Assembly (NCBI GenBank): GCA_038251325.1
Contig: JBBSBL010000007.1
Span: forward strand, 9,503-73,502
Reading direction: 5' to 3'
DNA: 64,000 nt
Source: JBBSBL01 sp038251325
GTDB taxonomy: Bacteria; Actinomycetota; Thermoleophilia; Solirubrobacterales; Solirubrobacteraceae
How positions within the stretch are numbered: the first letter of the stretch is position 1; every line of letters starts with the position of its first letter. Under the pieces are notes generated by a model. The model ran no database searches and had not been told where the DNA came from. It saw only the letters and a list, made by a program, of their open reading frames with translations. Below, piece by piece: positions 34,064 to 42,337 of this stretch. Position numbers and translations under genes: made by a program.

Positions 34064-34599
34064 GCCGCCTTCTCCTCGACGATGCCCTCGAGCTGGCGGA
34101 TCGCGCGGTGGATCAGCACCTTCGTCGCGCCGTCGGAGCGGCCGAGAGCGCGCGCGATCTCCCGGTTGTCCATGTCGAGCGCGAAGCGCATGATCAGCGC
34201 CTCACGCCGATCGTTGGGCAGCTGCTGGACGCCGGCGAGCACGTTGCGGAGCTCCTCGCGGCCCTCGACGAGCGATTCCGTGGTGTGCAGCTCGCCGATC
34301 GTGCCCGCGTCCTCGAGGTTCGTCTGCGGCTTCCGGGCGCGGTCGCGGTAGTAGTTCGCCGCCAGGTTGTGGGCGATGCGGATGAGCCACGGCCGCAGCG
34401 GGCGCCCGTTCGACTCCCGCTGAGCCCGGGCGAAGTGGCGGTAGGCCTGGAGGAACGTCTGCTCGGTGAGGTCCTCGGCGTCGTGGTGGTTGCCGACGCG
34501 GTAGTAGGAGTAGCTGTAGACGTCGCGCAGGTGCGCGCGGTACAAGTCGGAGAAGTCGCGGTCGAGCTCCGCCTTTGCCTCGGGTGCCAGATCCTCCAC
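34060..34599 (-). CDS. ECF-type sigma factor
   Basis: A 179-residue sigma factor. Region 2 is FSDLYRAHLRDVYSYSYYRVGNHHDAEDLTEQTFLQAY and region 4 is PNDRREALIMRFALDMDNREIARALGRSDGATKVLIHRAI. The GTG at 34599 gives a normal length; a much longer open frame upstream only shadows the next gene. It is not the same group as the SigK-like factor at 33123. A small gene of unknown function follows with ATGA overlap. Confidence 0.88.
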   Translation of the reverse strand: MEDLAPEAKAELDRDFSDLYRAHLRDVYSYSYYRVGNHHDAEDLTEQTFLQAYRHFARAQRESNGRPLRPWLIRIAHNLAANYYRDRARKPQTNLEDAGTIGELHTTESLVEGREELRNVLAGVQQLPNDRREALIMRFALDMDNREIARALGRSDGATKVLIHRAIRQLEGIVEEKAA

Positions 34600-34616
34600 C
34601 GCACGGCAGCCTACCC

Positions 34617-36209
34617 CTAGGCCGCCGCGCGAACCCGGCTGCGACCGCGGGCGGGACGGGTGATCCCCGCCGCCCACTCGTCCGCCTCGACGCGGCCGGC
34701 GACGAGGTCGGCCAGGCCGATGACGGCCGGCGCGGGAAGCTCGGCCTCGGCGAGCAGGCCGGCGAGCAGCGGCACGGCGTCGAGCGCCTCGGCGGCCGGG
34801 CGATCGGCGGCGAGGACGGTGGCGACGAGATCTCCGGTCCCGGCGAGCCCGGCGAACGTCTCCGGCCGCCCGCCGCAGGCGCGGCTGTAGGCCGCGAGCT
34901 CGGAGAAGACCTTCCCTGCCGCCGCACCCGCGGCGTTCGGGCCGGTGGGGGCCGCCGCGGCCGCGGCGAGGCTCGCGGCGCTGCTCGCCACCCCGGCGAG
35001 CTCGACCCCGACGAGGTCGCTCGTCTCGTGGACGTCGCAGCCGGCCGCGGCCAGGACGTCGGCGAAGCGGCGGACGGCCGTCCGGTCCTCGCCGGCGAGG
35101 ACGAGCGAGGCGCCGTGGCCGAGGAGGTCGGCGGGTTGGGCGGGACCGGCCAGCGCGAGTGTCGCGGCGCCGGGCAGCCGCTCGGCGACGGCCGCCGAGG
35201 GCCGCGTGCCGTGCGGCGCCACGAGGCCCTGCGCGGTGGCGAGCACCGCCAGGTCGGGCCGCGCTCGCGGCGCGTGCTCGGCGAGGGCAGCCGGGAGCTC
35301 GCGGCTCGGGACCGCGAGGACGAGGAGGTCGGCGGCGGCGAGGTCGAGCTCGGCGGCGAGGACGACGTCGAGGTCGTGCGGGAGGGGCACCCCCGGCAGC
35401 CGCGCCGTGTTCTCCCCGGCGGCGGAGAGGGCCGCCGCCTGTTCGGCGGTGCGGCAGCCGAGCTGGACGCGCAGGCCCGCGCGCGCGAGCGCGACGGCCA
35501 GGCCGGTCCCCAGGGCGCCGGCGCCCACCACCGCGGCGCGCCGGTGCGGGGTGACCCCACCGAGCCACTCCCACTGGAGCTCGACGCACGGCCAGATCCG
35601 GTCGGTGACGGCCTGCGCGAGTTGGGGCGAGGCCGCCTCCACCTGCGGGAAGGTGAGTGGGCGGCCGACGCGGATGCGGACCTTGTGCGGCCGGATGCGC
35701 CAGCCGCGGTGCACCGCCTCGCTCCCGATGACCGACACCGGGACCACGGGCGCGCCGGTCTCGAGCGCGAGGCGCCCGACCCCGCGCCGGGCGGCACGCA
35801 GCGGGCCGGGCCGAACGCGCGTGCCCTCGGGGAAGATCACCACGCAGTCGCCGCGGTCGAGGATCGCCTTCGCCGTCGCGACCATGTCGCCGTCGCCGGT
35901 CCCGCGGGCGACGGGGAACGCGCCGAGCGAGCCGAGGAACCAGCCGACCATCCGATGGCGGAAGAGCTCCTCCTTGGCCACGTAGTAGACCGGGCGGCGC
36001 AGGCACGAGCCGATCACGAACGGGTCGAGGAAGGACCGGTGGTTGGCCGCGAGGATCACGGGGCCGTCCTGCGGGATGTGCTCGCGCCCGATCCGGCTGA
36101 GGCGGAAGTACAGGTGGAAGAAGGGCTGGAAGACCGCGCGGACGAGCCAGTAGAGGATCGGGTTCACTCCGCGCTCGCGGGCGCGGCGATGGTGCACGGC
36201 GAGGTCCAT
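34617..36209 (-). CDS. PlsC acyltransferase fused to a degenerate GpsA-like domain
   Basis: A 530-residue two-domain protein. The N-terminal half is a 1-acylglycerol-3-phosphate acyltransferase: NHRSFLDPF (HX4D) and FPEGTRVRPG are intact. The C-terminal half starts with a good dinucleotide loop (AVVGAGALGTGLAVALARAG) and resembles glycerol-3-phosphate dehydrogenase GpsA. The catalytic Lys region is GVASSAASL instead of GGAxKNVxAI, the second basic motif is GPAQPAD instead of GPxFAxE, and the usual SRNRxFG is absent. The acyltransferase should be active; the dehydrogenase part probably is not, and may bind nucleotide or regulate. A GTG 5 codons upstream is an alternative start. Confidence 0.85.
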   Translation of the reverse strand: MDLAVHHRRARERGVNPILYWLVRAVFQPFFHLYFRLSRIGREHIPQDGPVILAANHRSFLDPFVIGSCLRRPVYYVAKEELFRHRMVGWFLGSLGAFPVARGTGDGDMVATAKAILDRGDCVVIFPEGTRVRPGPLRAARRGVGRLALETGAPVVPVSVIGSEAVHRGWRIRPHKVRIRVGRPLTFPQVEAASPQLAQAVTDRIWPCVELQWEWLGGVTPHRRAAVVGAGALGTGLAVALARAGLRVQLGCRTAEQAAALSAAGENTARLPGVPLPHDLDVVLAAELDLAAADLLVLAVPSRELPAALAEHAPRARPDLAVLATAQGLVAPHGTRPSAAVAERLPGAATLALAGPAQPADLLGHGASLVLAGEDRTAVRRFADVLAAAGCDVHETSDLVGVELAGVASSAASLAAAAAAPTGPNAAGAAAGKVFSELAAYSRACGGRPETFAGLAGTGDLVATVLAADRPAAEALDAVPLLAGLLAEAELPAPAVIGLADLVAGRVEADEWAAGITRPARGRSRVRAAA

Positions 36210-36256
36210 GCCCGGAGTACCCACGGCTCGCGCGCGCGTTACAGTGCGACGGACCG

Positions 36257-36796
36257 ATGGCTCTGGACGGGACGAGAACGCTGCGCGGGGCGTTGGCCGG
36301 CGCGGCCGCCGCGACGGCGTGGATCGCGGTGCAGCCGCTCGACAAGCGTCTGTTCGCGAGCCGCTACGACGACGTCGAGCTCCTCGGCAAGCTCGCCACG
36401 CGCGGGCCGGCCTGGCCCGCGGCGGGGACGGCGATCCACCTCGGCAACGGGGCGCTCTTCGGCGCCGTGTACGCGAACGTCGCGCCGCTGATGCCGGTCC
36501 CGCCGGCCGCCCGCGGTCCGCTCTTCGCGCTCGCCGAGCACGTCGCGCTGTGGCCCGCCGGCCGGCTGTCCGATGCGTTCCACCCCGCGCGCGAGGAGTT
36601 GCCCGTGCTCACCGGCAACGCCCGGGCGTGGGCGCAGGCGGCGTTCCGCCACGCGCTCTTCGGGTTCGTCCTCGGCGAGCTCGAGCGCCGGCTGAACGAC
36701 GAGCCCGAGCCCGAGCTGCCGGACGTCGAGGCGCCGTACTCCTCCAACGGGCACGGCAGCCTCGAGCACGCGGTCTCCGCCGAGCCGACCGCGTAG
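36257..36796 (+). CDS. Predicted membrane protein of unknown function
   Basis: A 179-residue protein with several moderately hydrophobic segments (LRGALAGAAAATAWIAVQPL, AIHLGNGALFGAVYANVA, FRHALFGFVLGELE), probably membrane-embedded, followed by an acidic soluble tail. I do not recognise the family. Codon use is typical of the window. It is divergent from the acyltransferase fusion with a short gap, so the two may share a regulatory region. Confidence 0.65.
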   Translation: MALDGTRTLRGALAGAAAATAWIAVQPLDKRLFASRYDDVELLGKLATRGPAWPAAGTAIHLGNGALFGAVYANVAPLMPVPPAARGPLFALAEHVALWPAGRLSDAFHPAREELPVLTGNARAWAQAAFRHALFGFVLGELERRLNDEPEPELPDVEAPYSSNGHGSLEHAVSAEPTA

Positions 36797-36823
36797 CCGG
36801 CTCCCGACCCGGTCTCGCCGACG

Positions 36824-37771
36824 GTGAGCGCCCGCGTCCTCATCACCGGCGCGTCCGGGTTTCTCGGCGGCCACCTCGCGCGAGCGTGCGCGGCGGGCGG
36901 CGACGCGGTCGTGGGGCTCTCCCGCTCGGGCCGTGTCCCGGCGGACGGCGGCGCGGGCATGGCGGTCGATCTACTCGACGCGGGCGCGGCGCGGGCCGCC
37001 GTCCGCGACGCCCGCCCCGACGTGGTCCACCACCTTGCCGCGCTCGCCTCGACGGGGCGCTCGTGGGAGGACCCCGAGCGCTGCCTGGCCGACAACCTGC
37101 GCTCGACCTGGAGCCTCCTCGACGCGGTGCGCGCGGAGGCGCCCGGCGCGCGCGTGCTGATCGCCGCCTCGGGCGAGGGCTACGGGCCGCCGGCGCGGCT
37201 GCCGGTGGACGAGTCGGCGCCGTTGCGGCCCCAGTCCCCGTACGCCGTCGCCAAGGTGACGAGCGACCTGCTCGGCGGTTTCTTCGCCGACGCGCACGGC
37301 CTGAGCGTGGTACGCGCCCGCGCCTTCAACTCGGCGGGACCGGGCCAGCCCGACACCTTCCTCGTCGGCTCGCTGACCCGGCAGGCGGCGGCGGGGGTCC
37401 TGGCCGGCGACGACCCCGTGCGGGTCTCCGGCGGCGCGCCGGACGTGCGGCGCGACTTCACCGACGTGCGCGACGTCGTCCGGGCCTTCCGGGCCCTCGC
37501 CGGCGGCGGGGTCGAGCCCGGCGCCTACAACGTGGCGAGCGGCCGGCCGGCGAGCGCGCGCGACGTCGCGTCGGTCCTCGAGGAGCTCGTCGCCCCGGCG
37601 CGACTCGTTCACGACGTCGACCCGGCGCTGGTGCGTCCGCACGAGACGCCCGAGGTCGTCGGGTCCGCCGAGCGGCTGCACGCGGCCACTGGCTGGGCAC
37701 CGGAGATCCCCTTCGAGCAGACGGTCGCCGACGGCTTCGCCTGGTGGCGGGAGCGCCTGGGGTCGGAGTAG
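36824..37771 (+). CDS. NAD-dependent epimerase/dehydratase, GDP-4-keto-6-deoxymannose reductase-like
   Basis: A 315-residue extended SDR protein. The cofactor loop is VLITGASGFLGGHLARA, the catalytic Ser lies in IAASGEGYGPP, Tyr/Lys in SPYAVAKVTSDLLGGFFA, and RAFNSAGPGQPDTFLV plus VRRDFTDVRDVVRAF follow. The HLAALASTGRSWEDP motif is typical of RMD-like GDP-sugar reductases. It could make a deoxysugar for surface glycans, but no other genes of such a pathway are adjacent. Confidence 0.85.
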   Translation: MSARVLITGASGFLGGHLARACAAGGDAVVGLSRSGRVPADGGAGMAVDLLDAGAARAAVRDARPDVVHHLAALASTGRSWEDPERCLADNLRSTWSLLDAVRAEAPGARVLIAASGEGYGPPARLPVDESAPLRPQSPYAVAKVTSDLLGGFFADAHGLSVVRARAFNSAGPGQPDTFLVGSLTRQAAAGVLAGDDPVRVSGGAPDVRRDFTDVRDVVRAFRALAGGGVEPGAYNVASGRPASARDVASVLEELVAPARLVHDVDPALVRPHETPEVVGSAERLHAATGWAPEIPFEQTVADGFAWWRERLGSE

Positions 37772-37793
37772 GGGCTCGGCGACCCGTCGTCCC

Positions 37794-37852
37794 GGGACGG
37801 GTTTCTTCGTTCCGTCCCGGCTGGGACACCTCCTGCGTGCCCCAGCCGGGAC
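37794..37852 (+). repeat. Mutually exclusive hairpins downstream of the epimerase gene
   Basis: GGGACGG (37794-37800) pairs with CCGTCCC (37812-37818), while GTCCCGGCTGGG (37814-37825) pairs perfectly with CCCAGCCGGGAC (37841-37852) across a 15-base loop. The two stems share bases and cannot form together. This resembles an attenuator or an RNA element, but no gene directly follows apart from the tRNA. Confidence 0.55.
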
Positions 37853-37909
37853 AGGTTGGACCGAGCCCCCCACTCCCGCGCGCGACGCGCGGTTTCGCAG
37901 TCGCCGACG

Positions 37910-37915
37910 TAGACT
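37910..37915 (+). promoter_or_regulatory. Possible -10 element of tRNA-Thr gene
   Basis: TAGACT lies 10 bases upstream of the mature tRNA 5' end, as expected for a tRNA promoter. The -35 position does not match the consensus well. Confidence 0.35.
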
Positions 37916-37925
37916 CGTCGCCGGC

Positions 37926-37999
37926 GCCGGAGTAGCTCAGCTGGCCAGAGCAGCCGCCTTGTAAGCGGCAGGTCGCGGGTTCGAATCCCGCCTCCGGCT
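37926..37999 (+). tRNA. tRNA-Thr (anticodon TGT)
   Basis: A complete cloverleaf of 74 bases. The acceptor stem is GCCGGAG with CTCCGGC, the anticodon stem GCCGC/GCGGC encloses the loop CTTGTAA with anticodon TGT at 37960-37962, and the T-arm is GCGGG-TTCGAAT-CCCGC. The discriminator base is T. CCA is not encoded. It reads ACA and, by wobble, other Thr codons. Confidence 0.95.
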
Positions 38000-38311
38000 C
38001 TCTTCTCTCTCTCTCACTTGTCTCTGTCTGGCTGACTCCGCAGTATCCCGACGGAGTCCAACTGGACCCGTTCCGCGGCTGAAGGATCGCCGACCACGTC
38101 ACGGACCGCCGCGGCCACACGGTCGTACAGCTGCGGCACGACCTCACTGACGCCGCGGCCGCGAATGTGGCCCGATGCGGGCGGTGCCGCGACGCAACCT
38201 CGCCACCGGCCCGACGCTACTACCGTTCCCTTCTCCACCGTGAGCACCACGTGGTCCGGCGCGACGATCCTCCCGGCGCGTGCCCGCGGCTCCGTGCGGG
38301 CCGCGACGCCC
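38000..38311. other. Region downstream of tRNA-Thr with atypical composition
   Basis: The 312 bases begin with a TC-rich microsatellite (TCTTCTCTCTCTCTC) and contain codons ending in A or T more often than the surrounding genes. A short inverted repeat, GACTCCG (38034-38040) with CGGAGTC (38052-38058), lies here. Apart from the doubtful frame at 38014-38250 I see no gene, and no second copy of the tRNA 3' end that would mark an integrated element. Confidence 0.5.
38014..38250 (-). CDS. Doubtful small protein of unknown function
   Basis: A 78-residue frame with GTG start. Its codon use includes GGA, GTA, CGA, ATT, ATA, TCA and AGA, which are rare in neighbouring genes. This could mean a recently acquired gene or non-coding DNA. 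The helical segment VSEVVPQLYDRVAAAVRDVVGDPSAAERVQLDSVG looks protein-like. I do not recognise a family. Confidence 0.3.
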   Translation of the reverse strand: MVLTVEKGTVVASGRWRGCVAAPPASGHIRGRGVSEVVPQLYDRVAAAVRDVVGDPSAAERVQLDSVGILRSQPDRDK

Positions 38312-39169
38312 TCATCCCGCGAACCGCTCCGCGTTCTCCCCCAGCCACTGCTCGACGGTTACCGGCGCCTCGCCGGTAAGCGCCGCGTAGTCGCCGGTCA
38401 CGAGATCGGCGTCGCCGCGGCGGAAGGCGCGCATGTGGAGGATCACGCCCATCTCCGCCTGCTCGCGGGTCATGCCCTGCTGGGTGAGCAGCCCGGCGAA
38501 GTCGTCCTCGGGGAGATCGTTGTAGGCCAGCGGCCGCCCGAACGCCGCGGTCATGCGCTCGGCCACCTCCGCGAGGCTCAGCGCCTCCGGGCCCGTGATC
38601 GCGTACTCCCGCCCGGCGTGGCCGTCGGTGGTCAGCACGACGGCGCCCGCGCGCCCGCCGTCGTCGGCGGCGACGAACGCCGCCCGGCCCTCCCCGGCGC
38701 AGCCCCACATGGCGCCGGTCGCCGCGATCGCTCCCGCCTGACCGAGGAAGTTCGTCTCCATCACCGTCTGGGGCGAGAGCAGCGTCCACTCCAGGCCGGA
38801 GGAGCGCAGCGCGTCGATGCCCTGCCGATGGAGCGCGTCGAGGGCGTCGCCCCGGTGGCGCACCGCGCCGTAGAGCTTCACGACGTGCCGCACCCCGGCC
38901 TCCCGCGCGGCGGCGACGAACGCCGTCTCGCGCGCGGCGATTCGCTCGTCCATCGGCGTCACGAGGAAGGCCCGCTCGACGCCCGCCAACGCCGCCGCGA
39001 CGGTCTCCGGGCGGTCCAGGTCGCCTACGGCGAGCTCGATCCCGGCCTCGGCGAGGCCCTCGGCCTTCGCCCGGTCGCGCACGAGCACGCGGACCTGCGC
39101 GCCGCGGGCCCGCGCCTGGCGCGCGACCCGCGAGCCGAACATCCCGGTCGCGCCGGTGACGAGGATCAT
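38312..39169 (-). CDS. NmrA-like NAD(P)-binding protein
   Basis: A 285-residue atypical SDR. The cofactor motif is MILVTGATGMFGSRVARQ at the N-terminus. The middle has HVVKLYGAVRHRGDALDALHRQGIDALRSSGLEWTLLSPQTVMETNF, as in NmrA-type and quinone-oxidoreductase-like proteins that sense redox state or reduce small quinones. No catalytic YxxxK is evident. ATG start. The divergent DedA-like gene begins 30 bases away. Confidence 0.83.
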   Translation of the reverse strand: MILVTGATGMFGSRVARQARARGAQVRVLVRDRAKAEGLAEAGIELAVGDLDRPETVAAALAGVERAFLVTPMDERIAARETAFVAAAREAGVRHVVKLYGAVRHRGDALDALHRQGIDALRSSGLEWTLLSPQTVMETNFLGQAGAIAATGAMWGCAGEGRAAFVAADDGGRAGAVVLTTDGHAGREYAITGPEALSLAEVAERMTAAFGRPLAYNDLPEDDFAGLLTQQGMTREQAEMGVILHMRAFRRGDADLVTGDYAALTGEAPVTVEQWLGENAERFAG

Positions 39170-39199
39170 CGGCCGAGCAGCCTACCCGCGTACCCTCTG

Positions 39200-39760
39200 G
39201 TGGTGAGCCTCGCCGCCTACGCCGCCCTCTTCGCGCTCGCCGCGGTGAGCTGGATCGGAGTGCCCGGCACTGGCGAGTCGGCGCTCATCGCGGCCGGCAT
39301 CGTGGCCAGCCGCGAGGACGTGGTGCTCCCGCCCGTGCTCCTCTGCGCGCTCGCGGGCGGGATCATCGGCGGCCAGCTCGGCTACCTCATCGGCCGGCGC
39401 GGTGGCCGGCGCGTGCTCGCCGCGGACGGGCCGCTGGCCGGGCAGCGGCGCGCCGCCCTGCGGCGCGGCGAGGCGCTCTTTGCCAGCCATCGGCGGATCG
39501 CGGCGCTCCTGGCCCCGACGTGGGTCTCGGGCGTGACCCGTCTGCCCTGGCAGACCTTCGTCATCTGGAACGCGGTCTCCGCCGCGACCTGGGCGCTCGT
39601 CGTCGGGCTCGGCGCCTTCTTCCTCGGCCCGCGCATCCAGGACGTGCTCGACACCTTCGACGACTCGAGCGCGCTGATCGTCGCCGGCGGGGTGGCCACC
39701 GCGCTCGCCGTCTGGGTCTGGCGCCACGCCCGGCGCCGTGCGCCGAGCGCCGCGGAGTGA
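39200..39760 (+). CDS. DedA-like (SNARE-associated/VTT domain) membrane protein
   Basis: A 186-residue membrane protein. The VTT-type core shows GVPGTGESALIAAGIVA near the N-terminus, the glycine-rich GGIIGGQLGYLIGRRGGRRV, then FASHRRIAALLAPTWVSGVTRLPWQTFVIWNAVSAATWAL and a final helix. DedA-family proteins act in lipid scrambling and membrane homeostasis, including undecaprenyl-phosphate recycling. Start GTG at 39200 or the next codon (39203). Confidence 0.83.
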   Translation: MVSLAAYAALFALAAVSWIGVPGTGESALIAAGIVASREDVVLPPVLLCALAGGIIGGQLGYLIGRRGGRRVLAADGPLAGQRRAALRRGEALFASHRRIAALLAPTWVSGVTRLPWQTFVIWNAVSAATWALVVGLGAFFLGPRIQDVLDTFDDSSALIVAGGVATALAVWVWRHARRRAPSAAE

Positions 39761-39775
39761 GCGGCCGCCGGCGAG

Positions 39776-39934
39776 CTACTCGAGGTAGCCCTCGTCGCGG
39801 AGCCGGTTGTTCTCCTGCCGCTCCGCGGCGGCCTGCGCCGCGCTGTAGGCGATCAGCGCGTTGGCGATCAGCCCGATCCCGAGGAAGGTCACGAGCAGCC
39901 CGAAGCTGAAGTCGAAGGCGATACTGGCGAGCAT
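39776..39934 (-). CDS. 52-residue single-span membrane protein
   Basis: A small gene with an ATG start at 39934. The product opens MLASIAFDFSFGLLVTFLGI and continues as a hydrophobic helix to about residue 31, followed by a charged, helical C-terminal tail (AERQENNRLRDEGYLE). GC-rich codon use matches real genes here. It converges on the DedA-like gene with a 15-base gap and diverges from ligD. I do not recognise a family. Small membrane proteins of this shape are often regulators or accessory subunits. Confidence 0.6.
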   Translation of the reverse strand: MLASIAFDFSFGLLVTFLGIGLIANALIAYSAAQAAAERQENNRLRDEGYLE

Positions 39935-39982
39935 GCGCCGGGAACCCTACCCCCCGGGCCGACGGCCCGCACGCCCGATCCG

Positions 39983-42337
39983 ATGACCGGGGGCGACGGA
40001 ACCCGTGACCGCCTCGGCCGCTACCGCGGCAAGCGCGACCTCGCCGCCACGCCCGAGCCCTCCGGCGAGGAGCGGCTCGACGCGCACGACGGCGCCGCGC
40101 CGCGGTTCGTCATCCAGCAACACGACGCCACGCGCCTGCACTGGGACCTCCGCCTGGAGCGCGACGGCGTCCTCGCCTCGTGGGCGATCCCCAACGGGAT
40201 CCCGCCGGACCCGAAGCACAACCGCAAGGCGGTCCGGACCGAGGACCATCCGCTCTCCTACCTCGAGTTCGCCGGCGAGATCCCCCGGGGCCAGTACGGC
40301 GCCGGCACGATGACGATCTGGGACCGGGGCACCTACGGGCTCGTGAAGTGGACCGACGAGAAGGTCGAGGTCGATCTCGCGGGCGAGCGCGTGCAGGGGC
40401 GCTACGGGCTCTTCCACACCGGCCCCGAGCCCGGCGACTGGATGATCCACCGGATGTCCCCGGCGGCGGACCCCGACCGCGAGGAGCTCCCGCGCGACCT
40501 CCTGCCGATGCTGGCCACCGGGGCGGCGCGCCCACCGGCCGGGGAGGGGTGGGCCTATGAGGTCAAGTGGGACGGGATCCGGGCCCTCGCGGGCTCCGAG
40601 CCGGGGCGGCTGCGCCTCTGGAGCCGGAACCTCATCGACCTCACCCCGCGCTACCCCGAGCTGCGCGCCCTCGGCCGGGCACTCGGCGCCCGCGAGGCGC
40701 TGCTCGACGGCGAGATCGTCGCCTTCGACGAGGAGGGCAAGCCGAGCTTCGAGCGCCTCCAGTCGCGGATGAACCTCGCCGGCGAGGCGGCGATCAAGCG
40801 CGCGGCGGCCGCGGTGCCGGTGGTCTACGCGATCTTCGACGTGCTCCACCTCGACGGCCGCCCGTGGCTCCGCGCTCCGTGGAGCGAGCGGCGCGCGGCG
40901 CTCGAAGCGCTCGGCCTGGACGGGCCGGCGTGGCGGACGCCGGCGACCCATGACGACGGGGTCGCGCTGTTCGCCGCCACGGCGCGCCACGGGCTCGAGG
41001 GCGTCGTGGCCAAGCGCCGCGACGCGCCGTACGAGCCGGGACGGCGGAGCCGCGCCTGGGTCAAGGCGCGCCACCGCCACAGCGAGGAGCTGCTGGTCGG
41101 GGGCTGGACCGCGGGCGAGGGGCGCCGGAGCGAGACGATGGGCGCGCTGCTCGTCGGCCGTCGCGACGAGGCCGGCGAGCTGGTCTACGCCGGGCGCGTG
41201 GGCTCCGGGCTCGACGAGCGCGTGCTGGCCGAGCTCGGCCGCCGGCTGGCGAGCCTGGAGCGGACGGACTCCCCGTTCACCGCCGGCCCCGCAGCGCCGA
41301 AGCGCGCGCGGTGGGCGGACCCGGAGATCGCGATCGAGGTCGAGTTCAGCGAGCGCACGCGCGAGGGCCTCCTGCGCCAGCCGACCTTCAAGGCGCTGCG
41401 CGACCCCGCCTTCCCGCCACCGCCCGATCGCGAGGGCGGCGCGGAGGCCGAGGTCGAGGGCCGTGCGCTCCGCCTCTCGAACCTCGCCAAGGTGATCTAC
41501 CCGGCCACCGGGTTCACCAAGGGCGAGCTCATCGGGTTCTACCGGGGGATCGCTCCCGCGCTCCTCCCCCACCTCGACGACCGCCCCCTGACGCTCAAGC
41601 GCTACCCCGACGGCGTCGAGGGCAAGTTCTTCTACGAGAAGCAGCGCCCGAGCCACGCGCCCGACTGGGTGCGCTCCGTCCGCGTGGACTCCGGGCGGCG
41701 CGGCCACGTCGACTACGTCATCGCCGATGACCTCCCGACGCTCGTCTGGCTGGCGAACCTCGCCGACCTCGAGCTCCACCCCTCGCTCTCGCGCGCCTCC
41801 GACCTCGACCACCCGACGGTGGTGGCCTTCGACCTCGACCCCGGCGCGCCCGCGGGCCTCGTCGAGTGCTGCGAGGTCGCGCTCGTGCTGCGCGGCCTCT
41901 TCGCCCGGCTCGGGCTGGAGTGCCGCGCCAAGACCTCCGGGTCCAAGGGGCTGCAGGTCTACCTGCCGCTGAACCGCGGCGAGGCGACCTACGCGGAGAC
42001 CAAGCCGTTCGCCCGCACGATCGCGGAGACGCTCGAGGGACGGATGCCGGACCTCGTCGTCTCCCGGATGACCAAGGCGCGGCGGAGCGGCCGGGTGCTC
42101 GTCGACTGGAGCCAGAACGACGTCTACAAGACGACGGTGAGCGTCTACTCCCTGCGCGCGCGCGAGCGGCCGACGGTGTCCACGCCGGTGAGCTGGGAGG
42201 AGGTCGAGGCCTGCCGCGAGGACGGCGATCGCGAGCTTCTGGTGTTCGGACCCGCCGCGGTGCTCGACCGCGTCGCGGACCGGGGCGATGAGTTCGCCCC
42301 GGTGCTGAGCCTCCGCCAGGCGCTCCCGGCCCTGTAG
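39983..42337 (+). CDS. ligD: Multifunctional DNA ligase D (phosphoesterase-ligase-polymerase)
   Basis: A 784-residue enzyme of bacterial non-homologous end joining. Domain order is phosphoesterase (about 20-170; FVIQQHDATRLHWDLRLE), ATP-dependent ligase (about 180-470; EVKWDGIRAL with the adenylated Lys, LDGEIVAFD, EGVVAKRRD), and primase-polymerase (about 490-780; LTLKRYPDGVEGKFFYEK, VVAFDLDPG, KTSGSKGLQVYLPL). The PE-LIG-POL order is like Pseudomonas, unlike the POL-PE-LIG order of mycobacteria. The partner gene ku is not in the window. ATG start. Confidence 0.94.
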   Translation: MTGGDGTRDRLGRYRGKRDLAATPEPSGEERLDAHDGAAPRFVIQQHDATRLHWDLRLERDGVLASWAIPNGIPPDPKHNRKAVRTEDHPLSYLEFAGEIPRGQYGAGTMTIWDRGTYGLVKWTDEKVEVDLAGERVQGRYGLFHTGPEPGDWMIHRMSPAADPDREELPRDLLPMLATGAARPPAGEGWAYEVKWDGIRALAGSEPGRLRLWSRNLIDLTPRYPELRALGRALGAREALLDGEIVAFDEEGKPSFERLQSRMNLAGEAAIKRAAAAVPVVYAIFDVLHLDGRPWLRAPWSERRAALEALGLDGPAWRTPATHDDGVALFAATARHGLEGVVAKRRDAPYEPGRRSRAWVKARHRHSEELLVGGWTAGEGRRSETMGALLVGRRDEAGELVYAGRVGSGLDERVLAELGRRLASLERTDSPFTAGPAAPKRARWADPEIAIEVEFSERTREGLLRQPTFKALRDPAFPPPPDREGGAEAEVEGRALRLSNLAKVIYPATGFTKGELIGFYRGIAPALLPHLDDRPLTLKRYPDGVEGKFFYEKQRPSHAPDWVRSVRVDSGRRGHVDYVIADDLPTLVWLANLADLELHPSLSRASDLDHPTVVAFDLDPGAPAGLVECCEVALVLRGLFARLGLECRAKTSGSKGLQVYLPLNRGEATYAETKPFARTIAETLEGRMPDLVVSRMTKARRSGRVLVDWSQNDVYKTTVSVYSLRARERPTVSTPVSWEEVEACREDGDRELLVFGPAAVLDRVADRGDEFAPVLSLRQALPAL

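Noticed and set aside
37458..38147. Minus-strand open frame containing EAGFEPATCRLQG
   Set aside because: This peptide is the well-known artefact of translating the complement of a tRNA gene; it overlaps the tRNA-Thr.
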